Source of the DNA: Verrucomicrobiota bacterium
GTDB taxonomy: Bacteria; Verrucomicrobiota; Verrucomicrobiia; Limisphaerales; AAA164-E04
Length of the DNA: 33,858 bases
Assembly: GCA_027619545.1 (NCBI GenBank)
Contig: JAQCFT010000011.1
Coordinates: 1-33,858, forward strand
Direction of reading: 5' to 3'
Part shown: positions 19,401 through 27,334 of the stretch, piece by piece
Numbering within the stretch: the first letter of the stretch is position 1
How the letters are laid out: each line of letters starts with the position of its first letter
Position numbers and translations under genes: made by a program
Notes under the pieces: generated by a model
What the model was told of the DNA's origin: nothing
What the model saw: the letters and a program-made list of their open reading frames with translations, nothing else
Databases searched by the model: none

Positions 19401-21690
19401 TGCCGTGGTCGGTTAGATGTAAACTCCACCAACCGTTTAATTGATCCTCGGAAGGGGCTCCCATTTCCAGCAGGGGGGCGTCTCCATTGGGGCCATTGCC
19501 GGAATCCCAATTGGGACGTATCCAAAAACGGGCACTTCCTCGTTTAACGTTGATATTTGGCAAGCCATTCCTTTCCACGTCCCGATAGGAGAATTGTTGC
19601 ACTTCTCTGCTGGTCAACTCCACCCCATATCCCTTCCAACCTGGAATTTGTCGGTGCGATCCTTTGATGAGGGGCCGTTGATTTCTGTTTCCTTCCAGTG
19701 AAGCTCCTTCAAAACCGAAGGATGCCAGTTGCCGGGGCAAAACGTCAAAGTCCAGGCTCGGGTCTGTTCCCTCATCGATTTCCTGTCCATCAAGAACACC
19801 GTCATAGTCTGAATCAGGGTTTTGTGGATCGGTCAGATAAAGCAGTGTTTCATCAAAGGATATGATCCCATCTCCGTCCGGATCCGGTCCGGTTGACAGG
19901 AAATAATTCAGGTGTTCCTGGTCGGAAAGGGTGTAATTAAAGGTTTCGACATCATCCAAACGAACGTTGGCGCTAAACAAACCACTTTGAGAACCGCCCA
20001 GGTGGATGCCGCTTTGAATGGCTGTTTCTTTTGAGGGATAGACAGAAACACCGCTGCCGCGCTGGACGAGCTCTCCATTGATGAACAACTTTGATTCGAA
20101 GAGGCCATAGGTCAGGGCGATATGGTACCATCTGTCGGGGCGCCACTCGATTCCGTGTGAAATATTGAAATAGGATTGACCATTTCCTTGCGTGATGAAT
20201 TGCAATAACTCGCGGTTTTCGTTGAATTGCAGGGCCCACCATCCTTGCGACGCGTCCGGCGTCCATCGTCCCACTTCCAGCAACCTGCCCACTGAATCCT
20301 GCTTCTCTCCGGATCTCCAATTGGGAGAAATCCAGAATCTGATGGTACCGAAAGGAAGGTTGATGTTGGGTGAAAGGTTCTTTTCCTGAAATGCATAAGA
20401 CAGAACCGATGGGGTACGGGAGCCGATGCTTACGGCGGCGTTGTTCCAGCTTCGGATCCAGTCGATATTCAAACGGGTTGTGGGCATCTGGCCCCGATTG
20501 CCTTCGAGTGTGCCATTGTCAAAGTCAAACGATGCGAGTTGTAATGCGGGGAATTCGGTTGGATTTGTGGGGGACGTTCCTGCTTCGATTTCGCTCAGAT
20601 CGTTGATGCCGTCATCATCGGTATCCGCTTTCGTGTGTTTGGTCCCATAAATCAGGATTTCTTGAAAATCATTAATTCCATCTCCATCGGAGTCGGTTTG
20701 AGTGGCTTCGTAATCCGCTTGAATATTGTCCGGATTGAATTCGTAGTTAAACGTTTCCAACGCATCCAGAGTGCCGTTGATCTGAAATCCGTCAAGATAT
20801 GAGGAGCCGATCCAAAGTCCGCTGGCCACCCGGTCTGCATCCCTGGGAAAATCCTGCATGCCTGCGCCGGTCCCGATTTGTGTTCCGTTGAGATAAAGCT
20901 GGATCTGCGTCGTGTTGTAGGTCAGGACGAACTGGTACCATTGCCCCTCCTCCAGGGCGATGCCAACATTGAGTTGAGGGCTGGCAAATCCGCTGCTTTT
21001 ACTGGCTAATTGGATACGGTCCGAGAATGGATTAAAATACAGGGACCACCAACCCTGATTGAAATCCGAACTGTTGACCCCCAACTCCAGCAATCGACCA
21101 AAATTACCAGGACCGTCCCCACCCATAGACCTGCTGGACCAGTCGGGACGATACCAGAATCGAATGGAACCGCGGCGTAAGTTCACCAGCGGGGTGCCAT
21201 CTGCTTGTCGATATGGAAACTGCAACTGGCCATTTGAAGCGTTTGAAAACCGGTTTCCGTTCAGGAACGCTCCATCCGTCAATTCCAGGTGATCAGCCTT
21301 GAAAGGGACAATGCCGTTGAGATTGCTGCCGTCATTCGTTTCAAATTGAATGCTGAACAATCGTTTGGGAATGAAGACAGCTGGATTGAGCGGATCCAGT
21401 TCCGGATCTTCAATTTCAGTCAGGTCCGGGATACCGTCTTCATCAGAGTCCGCGCTAAAAGGGTGTGTGCGATAGATGGTGGTTTCTTCCAGATCGGAGA
21501 CCCCATCGTTGTCACTGTCCTGATTGTTCAGGGTTTGGGCGCAGACTGAAGGAATGCCCAGCAACACGGGCAGAAGGATGAACAGTCCGAGACATCGACC
21601 TGGCAAAGACTTGACCGAATGATCATTTGGCGCAGCGCTCGGCGTTGCTGGCGCTGCATTATAAAAAACGACTCCTTGTTTAGGATCCAT
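16495..21690 (-). CDS. Giant secreted protein: four TSP3+LamG modules, gingipain-like C25 domain, C-terminal FN3-like domain
   Basis: A 1731-aa exported protein. The ATG at 21690 is supported by AAGG six bases upstream and gives an unusually long n-region before the hydrophobic core LGLFILLPVLLGIP, with likely cleavage near VCAQ. Four tandem modules start at residues 58, 333, 603 and 873 (spacing 275, 270, 270). Each has two Ca-binding thrombospondin-type-3 loops (DSDNDG, DSDGDG, DPDGDG, DSDTDG) and a LamG/concanavalin-like domain with conserved RFW, GWW and DxxETFNY-type segments. Residues about 1250-1640 resemble peptidase C25: a GH at 1333-1334, a YSHFTW segment, SWFGDW at 1561-1566 where gingipains have C-V-N-G-D-F, and GDPTLRL from 1630. 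The predicted Cys position is S1561, so catalysis is doubtful. A fibronectin-III-like tail follows. No T9SS or PEP-CTERM sorting tail is seen. Probably a carbohydrate- or surface-binding protein. Confidence 0.85.
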   Translation of the reverse strand: MDPKQGVVFYNAAPATPSAAPNDHSVKSLPGRCLGLFILLPVLLGIPSVCAQTLNNQDSDNDGVSDLEETTIYRTHPFSADSDEDGIPDLTEIEDPELDPLNPAVFIPKRLFSIQFETNDGSNLNGIVPFKADHLELTDGAFLNGNRFSNASNGQLQFPYRQADGTPLVNLRRGSIRFWYRPDWSSRSMGGDGPGNFGRLLELGVNSSDFNQGWWSLYFNPFSDRIQLASKSSGFASPQLNVGIALEEGQWYQFVLTYNTTQIQLYLNGTQIGTGAGMQDFPRDADRVASGLWIGSSYLDGFQINGTLDALETFNYEFNPDNIQADYEATQTDSDGDGINDFQEILIYGTKHTKADTDDDGINDLSEIEAGTSPTNPTEFPALQLASFDFDNGTLEGNRGQMPTTRLNIDWIRSWNNAAVSIGSRTPSVLSYAFQEKNLSPNINLPFGTIRFWISPNWRSGEKQDSVGRLLEVGRWTPDASQGWWALQFNENRELLQFITQGNGQSYFNISHGIEWRPDRWYHIALTYGLFESKLFINGELVQRGSGVSVYPSKETAIQSGIHLGGSQSGLFSANVRLDDVETFNYTLSDQEHLNYFLSTGPDPDGDGIISFDETLLYLTDPQNPDSDYDGVLDGQEIDEGTDPSLDFDVLPRQLASFGFEGASLEGNRNQRPLIKGSHRQIPGWKGYGVELTSREVQQFSYRDVERNGLPNINVKRGSARFWIRPNWDSGNGPNGDAPLLEMGAPSEDQLNGWWSLHLTDHGRRIRIQFQGRGRTFTGFNHQIDWKEGEWHHVVASYDISGSELWIDGDKVASGLGTIEFPNLETRAETGMIVGVSPRRPLAIEGTMDELVTYNYRLSPAEIEADYSPVPPDSDTDGLSDIDELTIYLTNHLDPDTDADGVPDGQEILEGTNPLDDSVFEPRLLSRFSFNDPSLTGEQGQIPLTANQANVEESFPMGGTGFRSDDGSLLVYNLREPNGKLNIDLRRGAVRFWFKPNWSSGEKGHPFGARLLEVGKFQSNEGWWGLFLNQDRTEITFASQGPDTNLMTTYLKTSKLDFRKDQWYEIELNYGPKTVHSYGVRSPQNAQIFANSFLYINGVQKGNGGGVDPSALPLPEAMSKGFAIGSQLNGDLNADALFEDLHCYNFPQNIWNGNILKDRSWTVEHSTSPPQIVLKRRLRLSPEGLLPVFVEKRNFGESEWTIVEEDFRRDSWTDHDVRPGGIYEYRLRDAGPSFSDTQRVTLTVAMNLPPMHFRGNVILITETGLPQALGSDYDTFRSDLIGDGWNLIDLPANRHDETDWPRNAAEIKRIRTQIDSIVQSWPEGYPHIIYILGHAPIPRSGQSAFDGHVGIPGTSSDHRGAWTADSFYGSLDDSLWSDTETKHHFSNRNLENLPGDEKWDNDFLPRTLEIPVGRIDFSGLYSFGLADFLELKDSHPWTLEVALTQQYIRKNHRYRHGQTSAKERVSYFNGLGFIPTKNGEHQAVNLAASLYGLKEGHAIASRPLYENTPVTFGYHEMNGSPVGIQLGWEVNRSVNSYSHFTWDLVRRENEPPVLFYLMYGSWFGDWNHTNENWLRAVLATPNYGLVSLYYPRFWKLQKMALGTPIAVGIPEMGDSSDLYRVAPRMLSILGDPTLRLHVLAPPGPVTGRLENNMISLEWEPSPAEGCRYHVYRRHPAAGWELMNPTPSDATTYVDTNPDFSDPTYMVRAIRLQESGSGSYNNLSQGIYVKVK

Positions 21691-21867
21691 AATTGACCTT
21701 GTATGTCAGATTGATGGGCGCGGATCCGAGGAATAGTGGACACATATTTCCTCAAACACTTACCTTGGAGTATCCTTCTAACACACAAGATCCCGTTTGA
21801 CTAGCAATGATTTATGTGCGTCTTGAGGCACATTAAATCGGCGGAACCCATGACTGAAAGGTTCAAG

Positions 21868-22980
21868 TTACAGGCTGTCGACAAATTGTTGCATCTTTTC
21901 TTCTTGCCGATCAATGGATTGGATTAATTTTAGCTGTGTGCGTGAGCGATCGAGGTTGTGTTGAGGTCGGTGCACTCTGAAGTAAGTGTCTCCTGATAGA
22001 TAATCGGTTAAAAAGCGCAAGCCTATGGTGAACGTCATCATTTTTCCGGAGAATGCCATCATCTTTTTCTCCTTCTTGGTCAGGATTCCCTGTGTGCCGC
22101 TCAGATATCCCTTTGCCAGGTTCTTGAAAAACGGCATGCGCATGCGCACTTTGGTCAGATCCAGTTCATCTTCGACCGTCGGGCTGGTGGTCGTTCTTAC
22201 CATGTCTCCGAAATCGTAAAGGACGTTACCGGGCATGACGGTGTCCAGATCGACCACGCATTGTTCTTCATCCGTTTCCACGTCGAGCAGCACATTGTTG
22301 AATTTGGTGTCATTGTGGGTGATGCGTTCGGGCAGGTCTCCGGCTTTGATCGCTTTTTCAAGTTTGCGGACAATGGTTTCTTTTTGTTCGTAGAATTTGA
22401 TTTCCTTTTGGGCCAGCTTGGCGCGGTTGAAATGGTCTTTTTCCAGAGCATTGATGAATGCGTCAAAGCGCATGCGCACATCGTGGAATTGGGGGATGGT
22501 TTCATGCAACCTTGGCCCTTTCATGTCTGAAAGCAAATACACGAATTTGCCGAATGCCTTGCCTGCTTCGAAGGCCTGCTTGCTGGAGAGGACCGATTCA
22601 TAGGTCCGAATGTTCTCGATATAGACGAACGTCCGCCAGTAATGGCCTTCCTCATCCTGATAATAACATTTCCCATCGCGTGAAGGCACGATAACCAAGA
22701 CTTTTCGCGTCACATCTGTTTCCGATTGATCAGTCAGTTTTTGTCGGATGTGCTTGGTGACCCGGTCGACATTATCCATGACCTGGATTGGGTTTTTGAA
22801 CACCTTTCCGTTGATTTTCTGGTGGATGTAGCGAACCTCATTGCCTCCCTGGCCATATGTGGCCGTGTAGGTTTCATTGATATGGCCGATCTTGCACGCT
22901 TCAGCGTGCATGATCTCGCCATAGATATGAAAGCGGGTGGAAACATCCCTTAATTGCTCCTCGTTGTAAACAAACGCCAT
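21868..22980 (-). CDS. Phosphotransferase-family kinase, N-acetylhexosamine 1-kinase (NahK)-like
   Basis: A 370-aa protein of the APH/choline-kinase fold. The catalytic loop H222-N-D224-T-K-F-N-N229 and the metal-binding D244-L-D246-T-V-M-P-G followed by DFGD (256-259) are intact. The segments THNDTKFNN and DLDTVMPG are close to those of NahK, which makes GlcNAc-1-P or GalNAc-1-P from free amino sugar and ATP in the cytoplasm. Substrate is therefore inferred as an N-acetylhexosamine, but other sugars or aminoglycosides are possible. It lies 71 bp after the pseudopilin-tailed membrane-protein gene and before the giant LamG protein gene on the same strand. The 177-bp gap downstream (21691-21867) holds a weak 6-bp ATGTGC/GCACAT hairpin and no gene. 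Confidence 0.85.
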   Translation of the reverse strand: MAFVYNEEQLRDVSTRFHIYGEIMHAEACKIGHINETYTATYGQGGNEVRYIHQKINGKVFKNPIQVMDNVDRVTKHIRQKLTDQSETDVTRKVLVIVPSRDGKCYYQDEEGHYWRTFVYIENIRTYESVLSSKQAFEAGKAFGKFVYLLSDMKGPRLHETIPQFHDVRMRFDAFINALEKDHFNRAKLAQKEIKFYEQKETIVRKLEKAIKAGDLPERITHNDTKFNNVLLDVETDEEQCVVDLDTVMPGNVLYDFGDMVRTTTSPTVEDELDLTKVRMRMPFFKNLAKGYLSGTQGILTKKEKKMMAFSGKMMTFTIGLRFLTDYLSGDTYFRVHRPQHNLDRSRTQLKLIQSIDRQEEKMQQFVDSL

Positions 22981-23015
22981 GTGAATGTATCTAAATTAGC
23001 CTCACAATGTAACGT

Positions 23016-23029
23016 TAAAAGCCCTTTTA
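23016..23029. promoter_or_regulatory. 14-bp palindrome upstream of the NahK-like kinase gene
   Basis: TAAAAG and CTTTTA flank a CC centre, a perfect palindrome 36 bases before the kinase ATG. It could be an operator or part of a small terminator for the upstream gene, since read on the minus strand it is followed by TTTTA-like sequence only within the palindrome itself. Short AT-rich palindromes occur by chance. Confidence 0.25.
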
Positions 23030-23052
23030 GGCCAGTAACAATACGGGTGACT

Positions 23053-24810
23053 TTATGCATCCACTTGAAATGCAGGTAATAAAGGTGAAGATTTCTCAAT
23101 CCGCCATAGCAAATCATCCGGCGGATTGGTTTGGTTGCGCTTGGGTTTCTTGATGTGCTTGCCGCCATCATCCGTGCCGTTCATGCCGACCGAAAACATC
23201 TCAAAACCGCCCCCCTCGTTCCTTCTGTAGGAGAGAGCTTTTTGAGTCATGGGATCCAGGGGAGGGGTAAGTCGGTAGGTTGGGCTGAGGTCGTCGAGAG
23301 AATCCGGATAGCTTCCATGCTTTAGGTAGAAACGCTCAAGATCAATTGCCACTTTTGCGAGTTCGAGTTTGACTTGAATATGGATCGCTTTTTCCTGGAT
23401 GTTGCTTAGTGCTGGGATCAACATTTTGGCAAGGATTCCATAGTTCAGGATGTTTTGGTCGGCCCAGTTGGATTGGATATCTTTCCAAGGTGTTTCTTTC
23501 GAAGCCGCCACAGCTTGTTCCATATCCGCAATCATGAATGTATAAGCCTCCATGCACAGTCTCCATTGCTTTGCCAGAAAAGCTTGAGAAAACTTGGAAG
23601 CCATCGTATCCAACAGGTTCATTGCCATTCCGGTCTCAGTTTCCATCTGGCCGGAACCTCCCAACTGGCCCAGTCGTTTCATGGCTTTGCTCCATGATTG
23701 GTTGAACATGGGTTCTATGTAGGAATATCCGACAGCCCTTTCCAGTCTCAAACTATTGGGCATGTGTTTGATAGCGCTGTAATCATTTAAAAAAGATCTG
23801 ATTTCCACCCATTGTTCGTCCGACCACAGATGAGTTTGTTGGGCTGCCATGATTGTTTCAAGTGCGATCTGGAGCTGGGCGAATTGCACCAATCTGGAAA
23901 TCAGCAGATCGGTATCTCCGGTCATCGCCAGTTGAAACGTAAGTCGGGCGTTTTGGTAGGACTCTTCCTGACGACCCTGGAGACTGTGATAAATCGAACT
24001 GAGTGAGCTGATTTGGGTGAAGCTTTTCAGTTTGGCCAATTGGGGCAGGAGCATGTCAAAACCATTTTCCCAAGCATGAGGATAGACATCCTCAGGCCGG
24101 GTGACGGCTTCACGCAGTCTTTTCAAATCATCCCTTCTCTCACTGAAGAATGGTTCCAGAGCCTGGGCGGATGATTGGGGTGTGGTCGGCCATTTGATAT
24201 CCGGCTCACCCGAGGATTGGAGATATTGGATCGATAGATCATGTATATTCCTGACCGGGTCGATGAACGGCTGGCGATCTTCCTCAGGTGTTTCATATTT
24301 GACGCTGACGCCATGTTTTGGGAGGCTCCAGCTTTTGTAAAGCCCCTCCATTTCTTTGCGTGCCTGATCGCCTTCCTGATTTCTTTGACCGGCAAGGCCC
24401 AGGGTTTTGAGGTAGGGGTGGTCCCAAACATTGTTGTCAGGGTTGATGGGAGACTGCTTGTAGGCGGATGCCCTCAGGGGTTCTCCATTTTCTGAAAGTT
24501 GTCCTTCATAGGCGGCCAGCCGCTCAAATTCCACCTTGTGCGCATGATTGCCGCCATAAAGCCAGGTGGCCAAAGCGAGCGCATAACAACTGAACGGGAT
24601 GAGTCCTGTGGATGTTTGCTTGAAAAGTAAAGCCACGACTGCCAAGGGGTTGGTCAGTGGGATAAAAGCAATCAGTAACAACCCTTTCTGTCTGGCGGCA
24701 ATGGCAATGGAACTGATCCAACCCACCAGTAGAAAAATCAAAGTGAGCGAGATGGCCCAGGTTGCCCCCTCTGGAAGCAAGGTCAGCACATTGTTAATGG
24801 ATTGCATCAT
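23053..24810 (-). CDS. Unknown membrane-anchored 585-aa protein with a pseudopilin-like C-terminal segment
   Basis: I do not recognise the family as a whole. Three hydrophobic helices lie in the first 90 residues (WAISLTLIFLLVGWISSIAI and two more). A long soluble alpha-helical region (about 90-480), rich in Gln, Leu and Ala, follows and is probably repeat-like. Residues about 480-550 (LAKVAIDLERFYLKHGSYP through DPMTQKALSYRR to FSVGMNGTDDGG) resemble the C-terminal half of type II secretion pseudopilins, which end with a DPWGxPY...YSxGxDG pattern. Here it lacks the N-terminal prepilin helix. Start is at the ATG-ATG pair (24810/24807); 24810 gives a short n-region. It is first of three minus-strand genes and diverges from a surface-glycan cluster. 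Function unknown; no enzymatic motif is visible. Confidence 0.8.
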   Translation of the reverse strand: MMQSINNVLTLLPEGATWAISLTLIFLLVGWISSIAIAARQKGLLLIAFIPLTNPLAVVALLFKQTSTGLIPFSCYALALATWLYGGNHAHKVEFERLAAYEGQLSENGEPLRASAYKQSPINPDNNVWDHPYLKTLGLAGQRNQEGDQARKEMEGLYKSWSLPKHGVSVKYETPEEDRQPFIDPVRNIHDLSIQYLQSSGEPDIKWPTTPQSSAQALEPFFSERRDDLKRLREAVTRPEDVYPHAWENGFDMLLPQLAKLKSFTQISSLSSIYHSLQGRQEESYQNARLTFQLAMTGDTDLLISRLVQFAQLQIALETIMAAQQTHLWSDEQWVEIRSFLNDYSAIKHMPNSLRLERAVGYSYIEPMFNQSWSKAMKRLGQLGGSGQMETETGMAMNLLDTMASKFSQAFLAKQWRLCMEAYTFMIADMEQAVAASKETPWKDIQSNWADQNILNYGILAKMLIPALSNIQEKAIHIQVKLELAKVAIDLERFYLKHGSYPDSLDDLSPTYRLTPPLDPMTQKALSYRRNEGGGFEMFSVGMNGTDDGGKHIKKPKRNQTNPPDDLLWRIEKSSPLLPAFQVDA

Positions 24811-24960
24811 ATGGTGCTGGATACTACCGTTTCAGGCTTGTTTGGCCATCCTAAATCGTTGTTGATTATCGGTGTGTTTGTGGATTTGGGTTGCTTGGCT
24901 TTTAGCTCTGTTTTCAAGAAAAAGATTGCATTAAGGGCTTGAGTCTCTATGTAAGGGGCG

Positions 24961-26538
24961 GTGGCAAGCAGTTTCGAAAGTAGAATTCAGTTCCAGCAGA
25001 TATTTTGGTTCGGCATCATAGGTGTCTGTGCCATGATGATCGGCTTCTATTTGGCTTCGAACATCTTTACCCTGGCATTTGCCTTGATCGCCATCGCCTG
25101 GCTCTTCCTGATTCCTTACCATGCCAATCTGGCTGCATGGCTTTCATTGACCACCTATACGTCGGCCTTGATTCTGCCTTATTTCCCAGGTCGGCCTTAC
25201 ATGTGGGAATTTGCTGCACTGCTTGCCTGGTCAGGGCTGGTTATCACCATTTCGCTCAGGAAGTATTGCCCTGATGCGGGAGAGGTGGTTCGCAGGCATC
25301 GATGGCTGTTCGTGGGGATTATCGGTTATTGTACCGTGTTGATGATCACCATGTTTTACCGGGGCTTCGGGATGCGTATTTTTGGCAGTGACCAGCAGGG
25401 TGGCCGCTTTTATTTCCAGCAGTTCAGCTGCGCCATTTTCCCTTTGTTGTTCATCATGCTCAGGCTGAATGAGAAGGTTTTGATCAGGCTATTCGTGATT
25501 CAGTGCTTGTTGACCGTCACCTATTTCGTGTCGGACTTTGCGTTTGCCTCGGGTAAGGCTGGTGGTTTGTGGTTTATTTTGAATTTTTTCGAATTGCCCG
25601 GAGACGCAGCCAGTTTCGAGCGTATGGCCCAGGGGGGCGGTATTCGTCGTTATCAGTCCTTGAACATTGTGAGTCAGGGATTGATCTTCCTGATTCTGGT
25701 TTTCCATAATTTGCGTGATTACTTTTCGAGGAAAGGGGTCTATTTGATTCCTTTGACGTTGGGGTTTTTTGCCATGGGACTTTTGAGTGGCCATCGCTAC
25801 CTCTCGCTGATTCTCATCGTGGCCTTTTTCTTTATCGCATTTACTCAGAAATTCTATCGCATGACCGATATTGCCATGGTCGGTAGTGCGGTTTTGTTGG
25901 GATTGTTGATTGTCATTGCCAACATCCAGAGCATGCCGCTCGCTGCACAACGTGCTTTGTCTTATATCCCTGGGGTGAAGATCCACAGTATGGCCCGGTC
26001 GGACAGTTCAGGTACGCTTGAAACCAGGCGACTATTGCGAGAAGCCGGAACGAAACTCATGCCGGAGTACATTTGGATGGGGCGTGGATTTGGTATGCCT
26101 AGTCGAGACTTCTCCCACTTGTGGGATCCCACCCAGGTTACCATTCACGTGAACCAAGGGCGATTTTACAATGGATTCATCGGTTTGATGGTCAATACCG
26201 GCCTGTTCGGCACCATATTCATGGGCGTTTTTCTGTTTTCGGGATCCCTGGTGGCTTGGCGGTTGATTAAGTATCTCAGGATTTATGGTGTTCATGATAA
26301 TTTTTCACGCATGACTTGTATTGTGGCCGGTACCTGGATGGCTAATATTATCGCGTTCTTTATTTTCCATGGGGACGCTGAATATGCCATGAAGACCTTT
26401 TCACTTCAGGCCGGGCTGCTGTTGGCATGCCGACGAAATTTACTTGCAAGACTGGAGGTTGAGGAAGCGTCTGAGCAGGCAGATGAGAAATCATTGGATT
26501 CGGCCCCCGTAAACGCCCCGAGACTCAGTCCCGTGTGA
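24961..26538 (+). CDS. O-antigen ligase/polymerase-like polytopic membrane protein
   Basis: A 525-aa membrane protein with about eleven to twelve hydrophobic helices and one large loop before the last helices, the layout of Wzy polymerases and WaaL ligases. The large loop has GRGFGMPSRDF and the following VNQGRFYNGFIGLMVNTGLFG, which resembles the conserved H-N-x-x-L...E-x-G-xxG region of the O-antigen ligase family. The predicted start is GTG at 24961 with AAGGGG just upstream; no ATG fits. It leads a plus-strand cluster with a methyltransferase and a second ligase-like protein, pointing to synthesis of a surface polysaccharide or glycolipid. It diverges from the pseudopilin-tailed gene across 150 bp with no clear promoter. 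Sequence alone does not tell polymerase from ligase. Confidence 0.82.
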   Translation: MASSFESRIQFQQIFWFGIIGVCAMMIGFYLASNIFTLAFALIAIAWLFLIPYHANLAAWLSLTTYTSALILPYFPGRPYMWEFAALLAWSGLVITISLRKYCPDAGEVVRRHRWLFVGIIGYCTVLMITMFYRGFGMRIFGSDQQGGRFYFQQFSCAIFPLLFIMLRLNEKVLIRLFVIQCLLTVTYFVSDFAFASGKAGGLWFILNFFELPGDAASFERMAQGGGIRRYQSLNIVSQGLIFLILVFHNLRDYFSRKGVYLIPLTLGFFAMGLLSGHRYLSLILIVAFFFIAFTQKFYRMTDIAMVGSAVLLGLLIVIANIQSMPLAAQRALSYIPGVKIHSMARSDSSGTLETRRLLREAGTKLMPEYIWMGRGFGMPSRDFSHLWDPTQVTIHVNQGRFYNGFIGLMVNTGLFGTIFMGVFLFSGSLVAWRLIKYLRIYGVHDNFSRMTCIVAGTWMANIIAFFIFHGDAEYAMKTFSLQAGLLLACRRNLLARLEVEEASEQADEKSLDSAPVNAPRLSPV

Positions 26539-26573
26539 CATCCTTCAAACACGATTCAACCAATTGAATCCCT

Positions 26574-27332
26574 ATGAATTCACTTTCCCAATCAGACATT
26601 GAACAGGTTCGCAAAGAAGTAGACGCACTCAAGTGGCATCACACCATTGATCTGGGGCACGGTATCGTCACCCCCGGACAGGACAACAGTCCCAAAAAAT
26701 TGAAGAGACTGGAATTTCCGGAATCTTTCAAGGGCAAGAGTGTCTTGGACATCGGTTCCTGGGACGGCTTTTTTGCTTTTGAGGCGGAGCGTCGCGGTGC
26801 GGACAAGGTTCTGGCCACCGACAGTTTCATCTGGCGAGGCGGTGTGGATTGGGCGGATAAAAGCGGATTCAATCTCGCCAAGCGGGTGCTGAATTCCAAG
26901 GTCGACGAAAAGGAAGTGGATATCCTCGACATTTCACCGGAGAACGTCGGCATTCACGATGTGGTTTTTTTTCTGGGTGTACTTTATCACATGCGGCACC
27001 CATTGCTGTCATTGGAAAAAGTGGCCAGTGTGACCAAGGATATGGTCATTTTGGAGACTGCGGTGGACATGCTGTGGCATCGTCGTCCGGCAATTGCTTT
27101 CTATCCTACCGATGAGGTGGGCCAGGACCCGACCAACTGGTGTGGTCCAAACACCGCAGCGGTGGTTGGGATGCTAAAGACGGTCGGTTTCAAAAGGGTC
27201 AAGGTAGTGTCCGGTGTGAGATCGTTGCCCTGGCGTATTGCCAAAGCAGCTTACTATAAGTGGAATCGCGGACATCAATTTTGGAGTGGGCTTCGTTTTG
27301 ATCGTATTGTTGTTCACGCTTGGAAAGAGTAA
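26574..27332 (+). CDS. CmoB-like (DUF1698) SAM-dependent methyltransferase
   Basis: A 252-aa class I methyltransferase. The SAM-binding motif I is VLDIGSWDGFFA (57-68), followed by an acidic end of strand two (LATDSF), the PEN/post-I region and FFLGVLYHMRHPL (about 131-143), a pattern shared with tRNA cmo5U34 methyltransferase CmoB and DUF1698 proteins. The N-terminal WHHTIDLGHGIVTPG segment is typical of the group used in glycan or natural-product clusters. Context between two O-antigen-ligase-like genes suggests it methylates a sugar or lipid carrier rather than tRNA, but that is inference. It starts 35 bp after the first ligase gene and ends 2 bp before the start of the next, so cotranscription is very likely. 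Confidence 0.85.
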   Translation: MNSLSQSDIEQVRKEVDALKWHHTIDLGHGIVTPGQDNSPKKLKRLEFPESFKGKSVLDIGSWDGFFAFEAERRGADKVLATDSFIWRGGVDWADKSGFNLAKRVLNSKVDEKEVDILDISPENVGIHDVVFFLGVLYHMRHPLLSLEKVASVTKDMVILETAVDMLWHRRPAIAFYPTDEVGQDPTNWCGPNTAAVVGMLKTVGFKRVKVVSGVRSLPWRIAKAAYYKWNRGHQFWSGLRFDRIVVHAWKE

Positions 27333-27334
27333 GC

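Noticed and set aside
21814-21833. ATGTGC/GCACAT hairpin between the kinase and LamG genes
   Set aside because: Six pairs with an eight-base loop and no T-tract on the minus strand; too weak to call a terminator.
24938-24955. TTGCAT/TATGTA promoter-like pair before the first ligase gene
   Set aside because: It would start transcription at the GTG start codon, leaving no leader, so it was judged unlikely.
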